A stretch of DNA of 64,000 nucleotides from Diadema setosum (GCF_964275005.1 NC_092692.1:14143584-14207583), one strand, 5' to 3'. Positions 25,101-33,814 are shown, counted from the first letter of the stretch. Translations and numbers: made by a program. The notes: generated by a model not told the origin, from the letters alone.

Positions 25101-27810
25101 TCTCGCATCTGATTGGGCCTTTACTTGATCAAGGAATGAAACAGTCCCTGCCATATCGGCGAATGGTATAGGCACAACGGCCCTGTCACATCACACAAAG
25201 GAATATACAATGTACATCTGTATCTGATTACTCGTAGAACCCTTGGAGGGGATCTACTAGTGTCTAGAACTTCTAGTACTACCGGTACAGACTGCAGTAA
25301 ATTTAGTACTAAGTTAGTACCTACTGTACACTCACAATGTACTACAGTCTACTGTCTAGTTTATTCTGCACTTCTCTCTAACTAACATACACGCAGCCGC
25401 TGTCGCGAAGCGACGCGGCTGCACCTGTATTCCTCTCGTATACTACAACGTACAACGTAGGTAGTCGGAGAGCTAGAGGGCGCCTCTCCGACTACCTACG
25501 TTGTACGTTGTAGTATACGAGAGTGAATGCCATTCATAATAACACGCAGATGAGGAGTGAAGCAATAAGGACGTTTACAAACCTGATTTCAGCCACAGAT
25601 TTCAGTGAGTTTTTGACGTAATCAAACAAAAAATCGCATACCGATTATTGAATGATTATCATAGATTACGATAATTCCTTGTATTTTAGTTTTCCACGAT
25701 TAATAAAGATATTTATGAAGGAGTCGCACAACCACACTGAAAAATGACAACGTCTGCGAAGGAATAGAGGTGCAGCCGCTGTCTCTACAGCGGCTGCGTG
25801 TAGCTACACTTCTCTCCAGCAAATTGTTGGGGGCCTTTGCCTTGCTGCCGTTTAGACTATACGTACTGCCTGGCCATCACTGAGCTGATCACGTATCATG
25901 TTACTATTGTTAGGAAAACTAAAATTCCCCTCTACAACTGTACAGTAAAATGTTCCAAAATTTTGCTCTTTGAACTAAGTCTGGAAAGAGTTCCATATGT
26001 ATGTACCCCCCCCCCCCATAAAGTAGGACTCCAGGGTCTGTGTTACCCTAGGAGTAGGACTGACTTTAGGACACCCAGATCAATCATCAATGTTAGATTC
26101 TATTTCATAGGAGGCAACCTTGACAGTAGTATTCTAGTAAACTTAATACTTCCAAAACAATCAGTCCTGGAGATGTTTCGGCATACTCGTGAAATAGGCC
26201 CCACCACTGCGTGTCCGTACTTATACTACGGCGGCTCGCCTATTTATACTTGTGAATTCAGCCCCACCGCGTGGCGTTCATTGGTACAGTAGGTAAGCAC
26301 GGCGGTGGGGCTTCCTTCCACAGTATAATACTCGTGAATGCGGCCCCACCAAATGGCGTTTACGCGAAATTGATACAGTGGTGGGGCCGATTTCCACAGC
26401 ATAGGTATAGCATCTTTCGTCCTCCCTTTCTTCTCGGAAGGACTCCCTAATGTCCCTCGACTAATTTAACGGCCAATTTAACCATAAATACAACGCTTAC
26501 CGGTCATAACGTCCCCACGTCAAAACGTCCCCGAGCCAAAACGTCCTCGGGTACGACCAAAACGTCCTCGGGTGCGACCAAAACGTCCCCGGGCCCAGCT
26601 GGCACTAAAACGTCCTCGGGTCAAAATGTTCTCTGTCATGAATTTTTTTTAAAATAAAATCTAAGTATCACTTATCAATTCATAACGGTAAATGTGAAGA
26701 AATTTTGTTATTTAGAGCAGCATTTAACAGGTTAGGTGGCTCGCTGCTAGCTAGCTGTGCTGCCGTGCGCGCTGTCTGCTCCTATGCAACGCGAATTCGA
26801 TGCAACGCAGTGATCGCCGAGCGAGTAGTTGCGATCAAGATTCCCATTAAGTAGATAAGTGACAAAAAAAAAAATGGTGAAAATTCCATTTCTACTGGAC
26901 TCGAATCTCACTCAGATGCAAGTATTTAGGTTACTGGATAATTAGGGTGAGTTTGTGCATGTTTGGAGGTCATTCGACAAACAGGTGCGAAAGTACACTA
27001 GCGACAATGCGCCAGAGTGTAATGTGTGGCACGCATTTGACCCACAGAGATAGCGCGTGCGGACAAAAGCGGGGACGTTCTGGTACGCGACCCGGGGACG
27101 TTTTGGTTGGAACACGGCGGGGACGTTTTGACCCGGGGACGTTTTGACCGGATTCGAATACCACCCTACCTAACCCTAAACCCTAACCCTAACCCTAGGA
27201 CCTACCCTTGCTTGCTAACGCACGGGTGCACGCGCACTGCGCGCGGTGGGGCCTATTTCACGATTTTGCCGATGTTTTTTGGCTGTGGGCAGTCAATGTG
27301 GGGCTAGCCTTGCTGGCTAATGTAATACATAATCATGTACAGTGTAGGCTAGAGTCTAGAGACCAAGTTTGCCAACGTCCACTCAATCACAGCAAAACTG
27401 CCAAAAAAAAAAAAAAAAAAAATCACTTTTCTGCCAGTTTGCGGTTTGCGTCTGCCTGGTCAACAAAATTAAATAAATGTGAATCAGCTCCACTTCAGAT
27501 AGAATTTCTAGATTTAGGTCTTTCGTGCTACTAGCTAGGGGAAGAAACATGGGGGAATAGCATTAAATTTACCTTTCCCAAAATTGCTTGCATCAACATC
27601 TTCTGTTGCGGGAGTCGAACTTTGGTCACTCACACGCGTGGACCCCGAACTTCTCGGTGGTCTGCTGCCGGAGCTGCCGCTACTCGCACTCGAAGGGCTG
27701 GTGTCCTCCTCGTCCTCCCTTATATCCAAAACTTTGTCAATTGATTTTTGTGCCGTCGAAAGAGCCGTCTTAGCAAATGAAGACAAACTTGCCTGATTAA
27801 ACCAACTCAT
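1..27810 (-). CDS. TMF1: TMF1 (TATA element modulatory factor / golgin ARA160), C-terminal end outside the window
   Basis: Coding exons, 5' to 3' on the minus strand: 27810-27573, 24323-23055, 16291-16218, 10461-10358, 8703-8530, 6150-5983, 4851-4766, 3348-3222, 2529-2373, 1840-1693, 1156-862 and 103-1 (continues outside). All junctions have GT/AG and frame is kept throughout, giving about 981 residues against about 1090 in human TMF1. The start MSWFN, the FFSEFL motif, EGEKLSKQQL and TRPLLRQIENLQ all match the family. Layout: conserved amphipathic N-terminus, acidic Ser/Thr-rich disordered region (about residues 80-510), then continuous coiled coil. The family's C-terminal TATA/Rab6-binding coiled coil would lie below position 1. 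TMF1 is a Golgi coiled-coil tether also described as a DNA-binding and androgen-receptor co-regulator. Introns of up to 6.8 kb are filled with repeats. Confidence 0.95.
862..1156 (-). CDS. TMF1: TMF1 coiled-coil exon (TRPLLRQIENLQ block)
   Basis: 295 bases, residues about 849-946. It starts TRPLLRQIENLQSTFNAQSS and continues with ERSLTERLADAQSQLAAATE, both clear matches to vertebrate TMF1. A heptad pattern runs throughout. Acceptor CTTCCAG lies just upstream, and donor GTGAGA follows position 862. The exon is more GC-rich than its introns. Confidence 0.94.
3397..3765. repeat. Minisatellite with about 19-bp units
   Basis: Alternating units of the form GAGGTTGGAAATACATTCA and GAGGTTGAGACTACAGTCA repeat imperfectly in the TMF1 intron after exon 8. 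The array begins about 50 bases from the exon boundary. Confidence 0.85.
5983..6150 (-). CDS. TMF1: TMF1 exon encoding the core of the TMF DNA-binding coiled coil
   Basis: Encodes residues about 620-675, including EKDEQIAELLTEGEKLSKQQ followed by NSTIIKKLRAKEKETDKLVK. This segment is nearly identical to human TMF1 and is the most conserved stretch of the gene in this window. It corresponds to the family domain named TMF DNA-binding. Acceptor GGTGCAG and donor GTGAGT flank it. The 168-base length leaves the phase unchanged. Confidence 0.94.
6821..7594. mobile_element. 774-bp non-autonomous DNA transposon with TTAA target duplication
   Basis: Terminal inverted repeats CCCTAACTAGGCCG and CGGCCTAGTTAGGG are flanked on both sides by TTAA (6817-6820 and 7595-7598). 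Just inside each end lies GGCCTCC/GGAGGCC-like sequence with long C or G runs. The interior is AT-rich and has no transposase frame. TTAA duplication is characteristic of the piggyBac and Kolobok superfamilies. It lies in the TMF1 intron between exons 5 and 6. Confidence 0.85.
8395..8490. repeat. AT-rich microsatellite (ATAATG/ATA)n
   Basis: Runs of ATAATGATAATGACAATGATA change into a pure ATA array about 40 bases before TMF1 exon 5. Frames through it give only poly-Ile or poly-Leu peptides. Confidence 0.9.
9893..10345. repeat. Long (ATC)n / CATCAC microsatellite
   Basis: About 450 bases of ATC, ACC and ATT trinucleotides, ending in a nearly pure CAT run at 10257-10315. On the minus (transcribed) strand this is GAT/GTG repeat and begins within about 15 bases of the donor of TMF1 exon 4. 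Confidence 0.95.
11598..12600. mobile_element. 1.0-kb Harbinger-like non-autonomous transposon rich in AGCG/ATCG words
   Basis: The ends AGCCCCCGTTCCACTAT and ATAGTGGAACGGGGGCT are exact inverted repeats flanked by TTA on each side, fitting the 3-bp TWA target sites of PIF/Harbinger elements. The interior has no transposase frame but is packed with ATCG and AGCGTA words at about 8-12-base spacing. It lies in TMF1 intron 3. Confidence 0.8.
12601..14239. other. Intronic stretch without recognised genes
   Basis: TMF1 intron 3. I see only poly-A/CAA runs near 13490-13560 and a short inverted pair, GTGGCCTGTTTG near 13870 and CAAACAGGCCAC near 14000. No exon with family similarity is visible. Confidence 0.6.
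14240..15545. mobile_element. 1.3-kb dispersed repeat with TGCCTCCGCCA ends and GACCTTT arrays
   Basis: Ends TGCCTCCGCCA and TGGCGGAGGCA are inverted repeats flanked by TA. The interior carries many GACCTTTGACC repeats and a tandem duplication with a 152-bp period (about 15031-15310). A (GGAC)n microsatellite lies near the right end (about 15433-15500). No protein frame is present. Repeats of this style are widespread in marine invertebrates; superfamily not determined. Confidence 0.7.
15836..16184. mobile_element. 349-bp TTAA-flanked MITE, family with AGGTACTATTTACCATT ends
   Basis: The left end AGGTACTATTTACCATT matches the reverse complement of the right end (AGGCATTATGTACCATT) at most positions, and TTAA lies on both sides. 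A second, more decayed relative is at 21751. It sits 34 bases from the donor end of TMF1 exon 3. Confidence 0.75.
17338..17990. repeat. Foldback element with arms of about 150 bp
   Basis: The segment ending near 17508 (…TTTGAAATTTCACATTTTT…GACCAGTCC) reappears as its imperfect reverse complement from about 17806. A central loop of about 300 bases separates them. Outer limits are approximate. No coding frame. Confidence 0.65.
17991..20495. other. Intron 2 stretch without recognised genes
   Basis: TMF1 intron sequence with homopolymer runs, a small GAAA repeat near 18597 and an 11-bp-arm hairpin (AGGGAGGTGA / TCACCTCCCT, 19670-19695). No exon, RNA gene or bounded transposon recognised. Confidence 0.55.
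20496..20813. mobile_element. 318-bp MITE with perfect 20-bp terminal inverted repeats
   Basis: ATAGATCCTTGTCATTTGAT at 20496-20515 is exactly repeated in inverted form at 20794-20813. The interior has no reading frame of note. The target duplication is unclear. Confidence 0.75.
20838..20985. repeat. Imperfect palindrome, about 145 bp
   Basis: GCAATGGAAAGAATATTTC on the left pairs with GAAATATTGTCCATTGC on the right. Inside them GATGAAATTATTGATCCATT pairs with AATGGATCATTTCATC, and the centre is CACTCAGCTGCGCCTCCTTG. It is a hairpin-forming repeat immediately beside the MITE at 20496. Confidence 0.7.
21493..21585. mobile_element. 93-bp TTAA-bounded micro-element (copy 1)
   Basis: TTAACCCACTGAGGATG at the left mirrors CATCCTCAACGGGTTAA at the right. 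The centre holds CACCTGCCGAGTATACTCGG. Similar copies are at 52836 and 54270. Confidence 0.7.
21751..22050. mobile_element. Decayed MITE related to the one at 15836
   Basis: Begins AGGTAGTGTTTATCATTG after TTAA (21747-21750). It shares many blocks with 15836-16184, such as TTGAGTTATCACATTTGATGC and the CATCCTACCATATGAAAAA block. The right end is eroded and its limit is approximate. Confidence 0.65.
22108..22141. repeat. (TG)n microsatellite
   Basis: About 17 uninterrupted TG dinucleotides within TMF1 intron 2. Apart from this repeat, the intron from 22142 to exon 2 at 23055 shows no recognised feature. Confidence 0.95.
23055..24323 (-). CDS. TMF1: TMF1 large second exon, acidic disordered region
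   Basis: 1269 bases encode residues about 80-502. It opens with NLRSSSHVSLDDGDSFFSEF, matching the conserved ENFFSAFL motif of vertebrate TMF1. The remainder is rich in Ser, Thr, Glu, Asp and Lys and looks disordered, including KSDSDFVVINE and SDFSIISEGRF motifs that may be short linear interaction sites. Acceptor CTCACAG is at 24330-24324 and donor GTGAGT is at 23054-23049. The open frame continues past the donor into Cys/Tyr codons, which I treat as intron read-through rather than protein. Confidence 0.92.
24324..25389. other. TMF1 intron 1, part without recognised features
   Basis: AT-rich intron sequence. From about 25250 it is unusually rich in TAGTAC/GTACTA words. No exon or RNA gene seen. 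Confidence 0.55.
25390..25800. mobile_element. 411-bp foldback transposon with hairpin ends and a perfect 40-bp palindrome
   Basis: The ends CACGCAGCCGCTGT and ACAGCGGCTGCGTG are inverted repeats flanked by TA. Each end can itself fold, because GCAGCCGCTGT is followed by ACAGCGGCTGC or a near match. Inside, 25433-25472 and 25484-25523 are exact reverse complements (40 of 40) around an 11-base centre. No reading frame. It lies in TMF1 intron 1. Confidence 0.8.
26500..27151. mobile_element. 652-bp element with multiple AACGTCCCC end repeats
   Basis: The left end begins CCGGTCATAACGTCCCC and carries about six AACGTCC[C/T]C motifs separated by short spacers. The right end carries four inverted GGGGACGTT motifs and closes with GACCGG. 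The interior is AT-rich and non-coding. Clustered subterminal repeats of this kind are typical transposase-binding arrays; superfamily unknown. Confidence 0.75.
27168..27198. repeat. Short interstitial telomere-like (CCCTAA)n tract
   Basis: About four CCCTAA units, one of them CCCTAAA, sit directly after the AACGTCCCC element. It is far too short and too embedded to be a chromosome end. Confidence 0.8.
27573..27810 (-). CDS. TMF1: TMF1 first coding exon with start codon
   Basis: Starts at ATG 27808-27810, reading MSWFNQASLSSFAKTALS, then QKSIDKVLDI. This is the conserved N-terminal amphipathic segment of TMF1. A Ser/Pro-rich stretch follows. The exon ends after TTTGGGAAAG in front of donor GTAAAT at 27572-27567, in phase 1. 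The first two bases of exon 2 complete a Gly codon. No other in-frame start is needed because the family begins with MSWFN. Confidence 0.95.
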
Positions 27811-28599
27811 CTTTAATCTTCAAGACGTTCTAAGGCATCGTTTACGTGAAAACAACCCACTTTATTACTAAAGAAAATACAATTCTTCAACTCGTTTTTC
27901 TTCGCCAAGGAGCGTACACGTAAACATCAGCCATCCAGTCCACAGTGCAATGACCTATGACATATGACAAGGCTTAATCGATTCTGCAATAGATAGATGA
28001 CAAGTTGTTACGTGCAAAGTAGAAATTTTGAGCTTATTTTCTCCAATTTAACCAAGAAAGTATTCACAAATATCCTGTGTGTAGGTTATGTGCAAATAGT
28101 AGACTGATTTTACACCATAAAAATCGCATTTAACATTTTTAGTGGAACACACTATCTTAAGACAATATCCCCATTCTTGTAATGGAAGGATCGTTCATCA
28201 AGTAATAGGTAACAAAAAATAAAAAATTTGTCAAAATTCAAGAAAATTACCTTTTTTATGTCTTGATTTAAATTGTAAATTTTTATTTTATTTTTTTTAA
28301 AAGTTTTTAATTATATTTTTTCTTGAATTAACATTTGTAAAAGTGATATCAAAGCTGGTTTTGATATAATATCGTTATTGTTGCCAATTTTAGACGCTGG
28401 TACACCAACAGGGGAAAAAACTGTCAATTATCTTTACAGTTTGCACAGATATGAATGTAATAGGTTTTCTTGGCAAAAAGATAGTACCAATATATGAAAT
28501 ATTGATAGATAACGAGGATTGACGGCACATTTTACAACATGAGCCTGCCACAAAATCTTATTAGAATCATGTCGTTTTGGTACTCTTTCCCGCCAACCG
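27811..28599. promoter_or_regulatory. Presumed TMF1 5' leader and promoter region
   Basis: This is the sequence upstream of the TMF1 start codon, on the minus strand. The first 100-150 bases are less AT-rich than the following AT-rich stretch, which would fit a 5' untranslated leader and core promoter. I recognise no TATA box or defined factor site, so this is placed by position only. Confidence 0.35.
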
Positions 28600-28708
28600 T
28601 CCCCAGTGGCGCAATAGGTTAGCGCGCTGTACTTATAGACAGTACCCAGCGCCGTCTGGCTACACTGTAGGCATGCGGAGGTTGTGAGTTCGAACCTCAC
28701 CTGGGGAA
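28600..28708 (+). tRNA. tRNA-Ile (anticodon UAU) with an intron
   Basis: Acceptor stem TCCCCAG (28600-28606) pairs with CTGGGGA (28701-28707). The D-arm region TGGCGCAATAGGTTAGCGC and T-arm GTTGTGAGTTCGAACCTCAC match animal tRNA-Ile(UAU) closely. The anticodon stem CTGTA (28627-28631) pairs with TGCGG (28674-28678) using G-U pairs. Anticodon TAT is at 28634-28636 and an intron of about 35 bases follows A37 (28638-28672). A T-run terminator (TTTTCTTTT) begins at about 28715. Metazoan tRNA-Ile(UAU) genes characteristically carry such introns, removed by the tRNA splicing endonuclease. Confidence 0.93.
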
Positions 28709-29284
28709 ATAGGTTTTCTTTTGCTCTACGCGTTACCGTTTAATTTCGGCTTTAATGAGTTGGAGCAAATCCGCACGTCATGATTCAAAGACTTTCATGT
28801 CAAAGAAGTCATGATAAGAGGCTAGAACAACCTACTCTTAATTGCCATGTGATAGCGGAGGGAAAGATCCCCAAACGAGTAATAACGTTGTCGTTGCCAT
28901 GGTCCAGAAAATGGGAAGTTTTGCCATTACGTATTATTGTGGTCCGATTATTTTTAAAGTATAAAAAAGGCTAAAAAGGTTAAAATTTGCATATATATCC
29001 TCAGTCTAATTTGCTGAAATGTTCTATAGCATTCTGTTTGTCTGATTTAATTGAATATCAAATCCAATGGACAACATTACTTGATACCATTGTATAGCAC
29101 TAAGGTGTACTGACCTACAATAAACAAAGTTATTACAATTTAATCTGAACATGAATGAGAAATGGATCACGGTAGTTCGATAATAATTGACGAATGTATA
29201 GGCCTGAGTAAATCAGTGTAAATAGGTCAGACATGATTGATAATGTTAACTGGATTGATGGATATATGCCCCTAAGGGCCTTAT

Positions 29285-29400
29285 CAGGAGTGGATCCATG
29301 AATTGCGTTTGTGGGGGGGGGGGGGGGGCATAAAAAATGTTTCACATGGTGCCACTTCCGGGTTTATTCAGCTGACAAGTAAAAAAAAAAAAAAAAAAAC
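29285..29400. mobile_element. Fragment of the GTGGCAGATC element family
   Basis: GGAGTGGATCC, a G-run and GGTGCCACTTCCGGGTTTATTCAGCTGACAAG match, in the opposite orientation, parts of the elements at 36760-37014 and 38191-38444. Limits approximate. Confidence 0.5.
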
Positions 29401-30203
29401 ATTGCAGCCCTTGTACTCTGTAGCCTACTACTAGTATACGATGCACCGTTGGCTTTAAGGAGCGTATTAATTACCACGGAGCTTCATTGTTATAAGCTCC
29501 TTGATTATATTTAGGCCTATCTGATATGTTGGATTACGTTAATTAATTTAAGAGCGGGCTGCTTGTTATTCTTCCACTGTTTGTTGTGTTTATTATTCAT
29601 GCCACTATCAATGTATATTCATATGTTGACTTGTGTGTCTTCCATAAACCTTTTCATATGTTTAATATTCGACAAATTTGTTAAACACAATATTCTGTTA
29701 TATAGGCCTACATTATTATGCTATAATTACTTTCGCAATTATTCCAATTATTACATAATACCTATAGCTATTATTTCATTTTACATGTTCCATCTGATTA
29801 ATTAAACAACGTTTCAATAAATCTGGCCTCCTGCGACATCCTCTGTCATCATTTTTCCCACGAGATATTACCTACAAAATAATATCTGTATAACACATAT
29901 ATCAGTTCAGTTCAGTTTAGGTCGTTTATTCATTTCTACAATAAAAACAAACAAACATGCAATGCATACATACAAAAATACAATATTTGATAAGAATGTA
30001 TAACATAATAGATATAACAAATTAACAGAATAACGTACTTAGATATTTAACTGAGGAATACAGCCTTTGGTAAAATTAAATGTGAAATAAAAAAAAAAGA
30101 GAACTTGGAAGAAAGCTTTATTGAAGCATTGTGAGGATGTAAATTCTCTTAAACCTTCTAATGAGGTATTTTACCGATATGTTACAACAAGTGAGATTAA
30201 TGG

Positions 30204-30250
30204 GGAAACACATAAAACACACACGCACACACACACACACACACACACAT
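30204..30250. repeat. (AC)n microsatellite
   Basis: A run of CA dinucleotides interrupted by one CG, within the untranslated tail of the LINE. Confidence 0.9.
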
Positions 30251-30453
30251 ACAATACAAAGATATACAGATACAAAATAAGGGAGATCAACTTTTTCATT
30301 AATAATTCAATAATTCAGTAGTAATGACCTTTGAGGGATTTTCTTTAAACAATCATAATGTTTGACATGACTTAATATTATTTGGTAATGAGTTCCAGAT
30401 GACAGGAAAGCTAAATCTGACAGATCTTTGAGTAAAAGTGGAGTTAACTTTAA

Positions 30454-31014
30454 AGGACAAGTCCACCTTCGTATACATAAGGATTGAGAGAATGCAGCAA
30501 TATTAGTAGAACACATCAGTGAAAGCTTGAGGAAAATCGGACAATCAGTTCAAAAGTTATGAATTTTTGAAGTATCTGCGCAGTCACTGCTGGATGAGAA
30601 GACTGCTACAGTGTATGATGTCACATGCGTACAACGATGTAAGGAAAATAAAAAGAGAAGTTCACAAAACTTAACTTTTTGAATAAAGTGCACATTTCTT
30701 CGACTTGTTACTGACGTGTATTAAGGGTAATATCATTCCCCCTGCCTTCTGAAAGAGAGAAGTTGAGAATTCTTTCGCTATGCGAGAAAAAATGGAAATA
30801 TGTTGAATTTTCTTTAATCTTTCTTTATATCGTTGTACTCATGTGACATCACAAGCCACAGTAGTCTTCTCATCCAGTCGTGACTGAGCAGAAACTTGAA
30901 AAATTCATAACTTTTGAACGGATTGTCCGATTTTCCTCAAACTCTCACTGATTGTGTTCTACTAATATTGCTGCATTCACTAAACCCACATTTCTATGAA
31001 GGTGAACTTGTCCT
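30454..31014. mobile_element. 561-bp long-inverted-repeat MITE, AGGACAAGTCCACCTTC family (copy 1)
   Basis: AGGACAAGTCCACCTTC at the left mirrors the GAAGGTGAACTTGTCCT right end, with TTAA on both sides. Inverted similarity continues inward for about 200 bases per arm (GAGAATGCAGCAATATTAGT, ATGAGAAGACTRCTR). It has landed in the LINE. No coding frame. Confidence 0.88.
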
Positions 31015-31768
31015 TTAAACAAATTAAAATATGGTGAATATTGCTATTTATATTAAACATTTGCATTATGTGCAATGGTAACATGTTTTTGAAATAAAAG
31101 AAGCCGAGTATTGCAGTATGGTAGGAATATAGATCTTGAAGTTGTATATTCAGTTATTTAAACAGTGGCATATACGAATGAAAACTATAATGACTCCCTG
31201 TGCAAATACGTACAGCCATTCTTTTGTAATTTCAAAATAGAATTTAATTTGTACTGATTATTGGACTGTTGCCCCAAACTGGTAGACAATGAGACAAATA
31301 GGGTAATCAACGAATTATACAAAATAAGGAGAACAGATCGGGATAAGCAATATTTTAGTTTGTGTAAAATGCCAACACTCTTCGAAACCTTATTTTTCAC
31401 ATAATCAAAATGCTCATTCCATTGTAAATGTCAGTTGTCAATTTGAATTAAAAAAAAAACTTACGTGATTACATTTCTTCAATAACTTAAAATCAGTAGT
31501 GAACAATATCATCTATACCTCAATATTACATCTATTTTGAAATGGAACAAAATATATGTTTTATCATAATTCACAAATAACTTATTGGTTTTAAACCCTT
31601 TTGTAACTTTACTCAATTCATGTTCAACAGTTTCTTTTAAATTCTTTACATCAGATTGGGTATATAAGATAAAGTGGTGTCATCAGCATACAAAACAAAT
31701 TCAATTATTTTGAGAGGATTTTGTTATGTCATTAATGTACAATAAAAATAAAAGGGGACCCAAAATAG

Positions 31769-31772
<4 letters not shown>

Positions 31773-31825
<53 letters not shown>
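31773..31825. repeat. (AT)n microsatellite
   Basis: About 26 AT dinucleotides at the upstream limit of the LINE fragment. Confidence 0.95.
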
Positions 31826-31830
<5 letters not shown>

Positions 31831-32141
31831 CAGTGTATATCATATAAATAAGCCGGCCTATTTATATGATAAAATTAATAAGCCTACACGTATATATCAT
31901 AATCATACATAATAATTTGATATGAAGAGTTTGATCGCGAAACAGGGACTTTTAAGTGTCATTTTAAACATTTTAAAGTAACTCCATCATCACAATAGAC
32001 TATAATAAGTGAAGCCAAATAAAATCCTTCCAACGATGCTTCATTTTACATTTTGTAACGAGGAACATTCCATGTTGAGAATAATCCTATTTTTACATTT
32101 CGCAAAATAAATACATGCGGTATGAGGAATGCAGAACTTAA

Positions 32142-32707
32142 AGGACAAGATCACCTTCATAGACATGTGCTGGGTTTAGTTAATGCAGCAATATTAATAA
32201 AATACATCAGTGAGAGTTTGAGGAAAATATTCTGACAATCCGTTCAAAATTGATGTTTATGAATTTTGTAAATTTGAAGTTTCTGCTCAGTCACGGCTGG
32301 ATGAGAAGACAACTATAGCTTGTGTTGTCACATTTTGTACAACGATATAAAGAAAGAATAAAGAAAATTCAACATAATACAATGTTCACTTTTCTCGCAT
32401 AACAAAAGAACACTCGACTTCTCTCTTTCAGAAGGTAGGGTGAATAATATTACCCTTAACATACGTCAGTAAAGAAATGTGCACTTTACTCTTTTTATTT
32501 TCCTTAGTATCGTTGTACGCATGTGCCATCATACACTGTAGTAGTCTTCTCATCCAGCAGTGACTTCGCAAATACTTAAAAAGGATTAACTTTTGAACGG
32601 ATTGTCCGATTTTCCCCAAACTTTCACTGATGTTTGTTTGTTTGTTTGTTTGTTTTACTAATATTGTTGCCTTCATTCAATCCACATGTATAAGGTGGAC
32701 TTGTCCT
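32142..32707. mobile_element. 566-bp MITE of the AGGACAAG family (copy 2)
   Basis: Starts AGGACAAGATCACCTTCAT after TTAA (32138-32141) and ends TGGACTTGTCCT before TTAA (32708-32711). Long imperfect inverted arms are as in copies 30454 and 41321. A small GTTT expansion lies near 32635. Confidence 0.87.
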
Positions 32708-33588
32708 TTAAAGATGGCCCTTCCCTTTTGCATTCCTTCCCAAATAGCAGAGAACATGATATATTCTACCAGAATGACAAGACTATCGTAAATCTATAAC
32801 ATTTCTGTGATATTTGAAGGTTGTTAGCCGTTAAAATTCAAATAATGCACCAAACGCTCACCGTAACGTATTCTGTGTACTAGGCACAGCTACATACATT
32901 AATCCTCCTGTGGTTGTAATAACAATATATTATACTTCGAACAACAGATATGCATGTTAAAGCTGTCAGAAAAGAAGAATTCACTAGCTTCTCTTACTTT
33001 GTTATCAATGACAAATAACAACACACCACTTACATGAACTACATGTACAACTAAGTGCATCACACAGGTCTGTAAAACTAGACTAGTATTTAGATTTGTA
33101 ATTTTTGCGTAGTTCGCAAAAAAATTATTCAAATCTTAACGGTCAATTTAACTAAACAAATAAAGACCCTCTTGAGTTCAAAATTTACAGGAGGTTTCCA
33201 AACAGTGTTTTCTTCAATAGCTAAGTGTTCTCACCAATTTTTAAAAAATTTGCATGCAAAAGGAATTGGCTGTCTTTAACGTTTTGCGATACGTTGTATA
33301 ACACTTCGTATGTGACATTTTACATGTTTATGATAGAATTACATACATGTGTGTGTGTACGTATAGATGTCAGCAAAGTGCAGTTTGAAATTCAGTTCAT
33401 TATACTTTTGACATGAAGCGGAATACACCGCATATCGAATTGTATGCGCTAGAGAGAGATATACGGTAGACTGAAATAACAGAGCGAATGGAATTCAGAC
33501 TAAGGATGACGCACGTATACTCGGATGAAGTGCGTCGGATTGCGCAATACGCCATAGGTTTATAAGTTCACTTTCACGTTCACTGTCG

Positions 33589-33708
33589 GTGTCAGCTCGA
33601 TAAAGTGGTTACTTCGCCTGATTTTGTATTTACCACCAGCGGTGAATTATGGAACATACCATGGGGATCGAGCCCCATTAGAAACCACGAACGCAATCTG
33701 GCACTTTT
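33589..33708 (+). ncRNA. vtRNA: Vault RNA-like polymerase III gene, locus 1
   Basis: About 116 nt plus a T-run. GTGTCAG (33589-33595) pairs with CTGGCAC (33698-33704), followed at once by TTTT. The 5' part reads CAGCTCGATAAAGTGGTTACTTCG, close to the conserved AGCTCAGCGGTTACTTCG of vertebrate vault RNAs (box A). GGGGATCGAGCCCC (33663-33676) fits box B. The 3' part has ACCACGAACGC, near the GCGGGCGC element of vault RNAs. TATAAG at 33561 lies 28 bases upstream of the start, as polymerase III genes with upstream TATA do. Vault RNAs bind major vault protein particles. It differs in sequence from the two duplicated copies, so it is a separate paralogue. Confidence 0.75.
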
Positions 33709-33722
33709 GCCACGCGAAGACA

Positions 33723-33741
33723 GATAATAATGATAATAATG

Positions 33742-33814
<73 letters not shown>

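Larger units (their letters stand above)
26188..27262. mobile_element. Outer inverted-repeat element ending in CGTGAAATAGGCCCCACC
   Basis: CGTGAAATAGGCCCCACC at 26188 has its reverse complement GGTGGGGCCTATTTCACG ending at 27262. Related GTGAATKCGGCCCCACC motifs recur at about 26250-26390. A different inverted-repeat element (26500-27151) lies inside, so this looks like a nested insertion. CpG content is higher than in the surrounding intron. Confidence 0.6.
29905..31770 (-). mobile_element. Decayed non-LTR retrotransposon (LINE), 3' part
   Basis: On the minus strand 31670-31710 reads IEFVLYADDTTLSYIPNL, containing the YADD motif of reverse transcriptase (31679-31690). Downstream, 31185-31400 reads KVSKSVGILHKLKYCLSRSV followed by LLILYNSLI and a LQK motif, typical of the region after the catalytic site in CR1/Jockey-like LINEs. 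The frame is broken between these blocks. The 3' end is placed at the AACTGAACTGA tail near 29905. A TTAA-flanked MITE (30454-31014) has inserted into it, and an (AT)n tract marks the upstream break. Confidence 0.65.

Noticed and set aside
27168-27198. True telomere
   Set aside because: Only about four CCCTAA units, internal, with ordinary gene sequence on both sides.
28434-28700. Protein frame on the minus strand
   Set aside because: It overlaps the tRNA-Ile gene and has no independent support.
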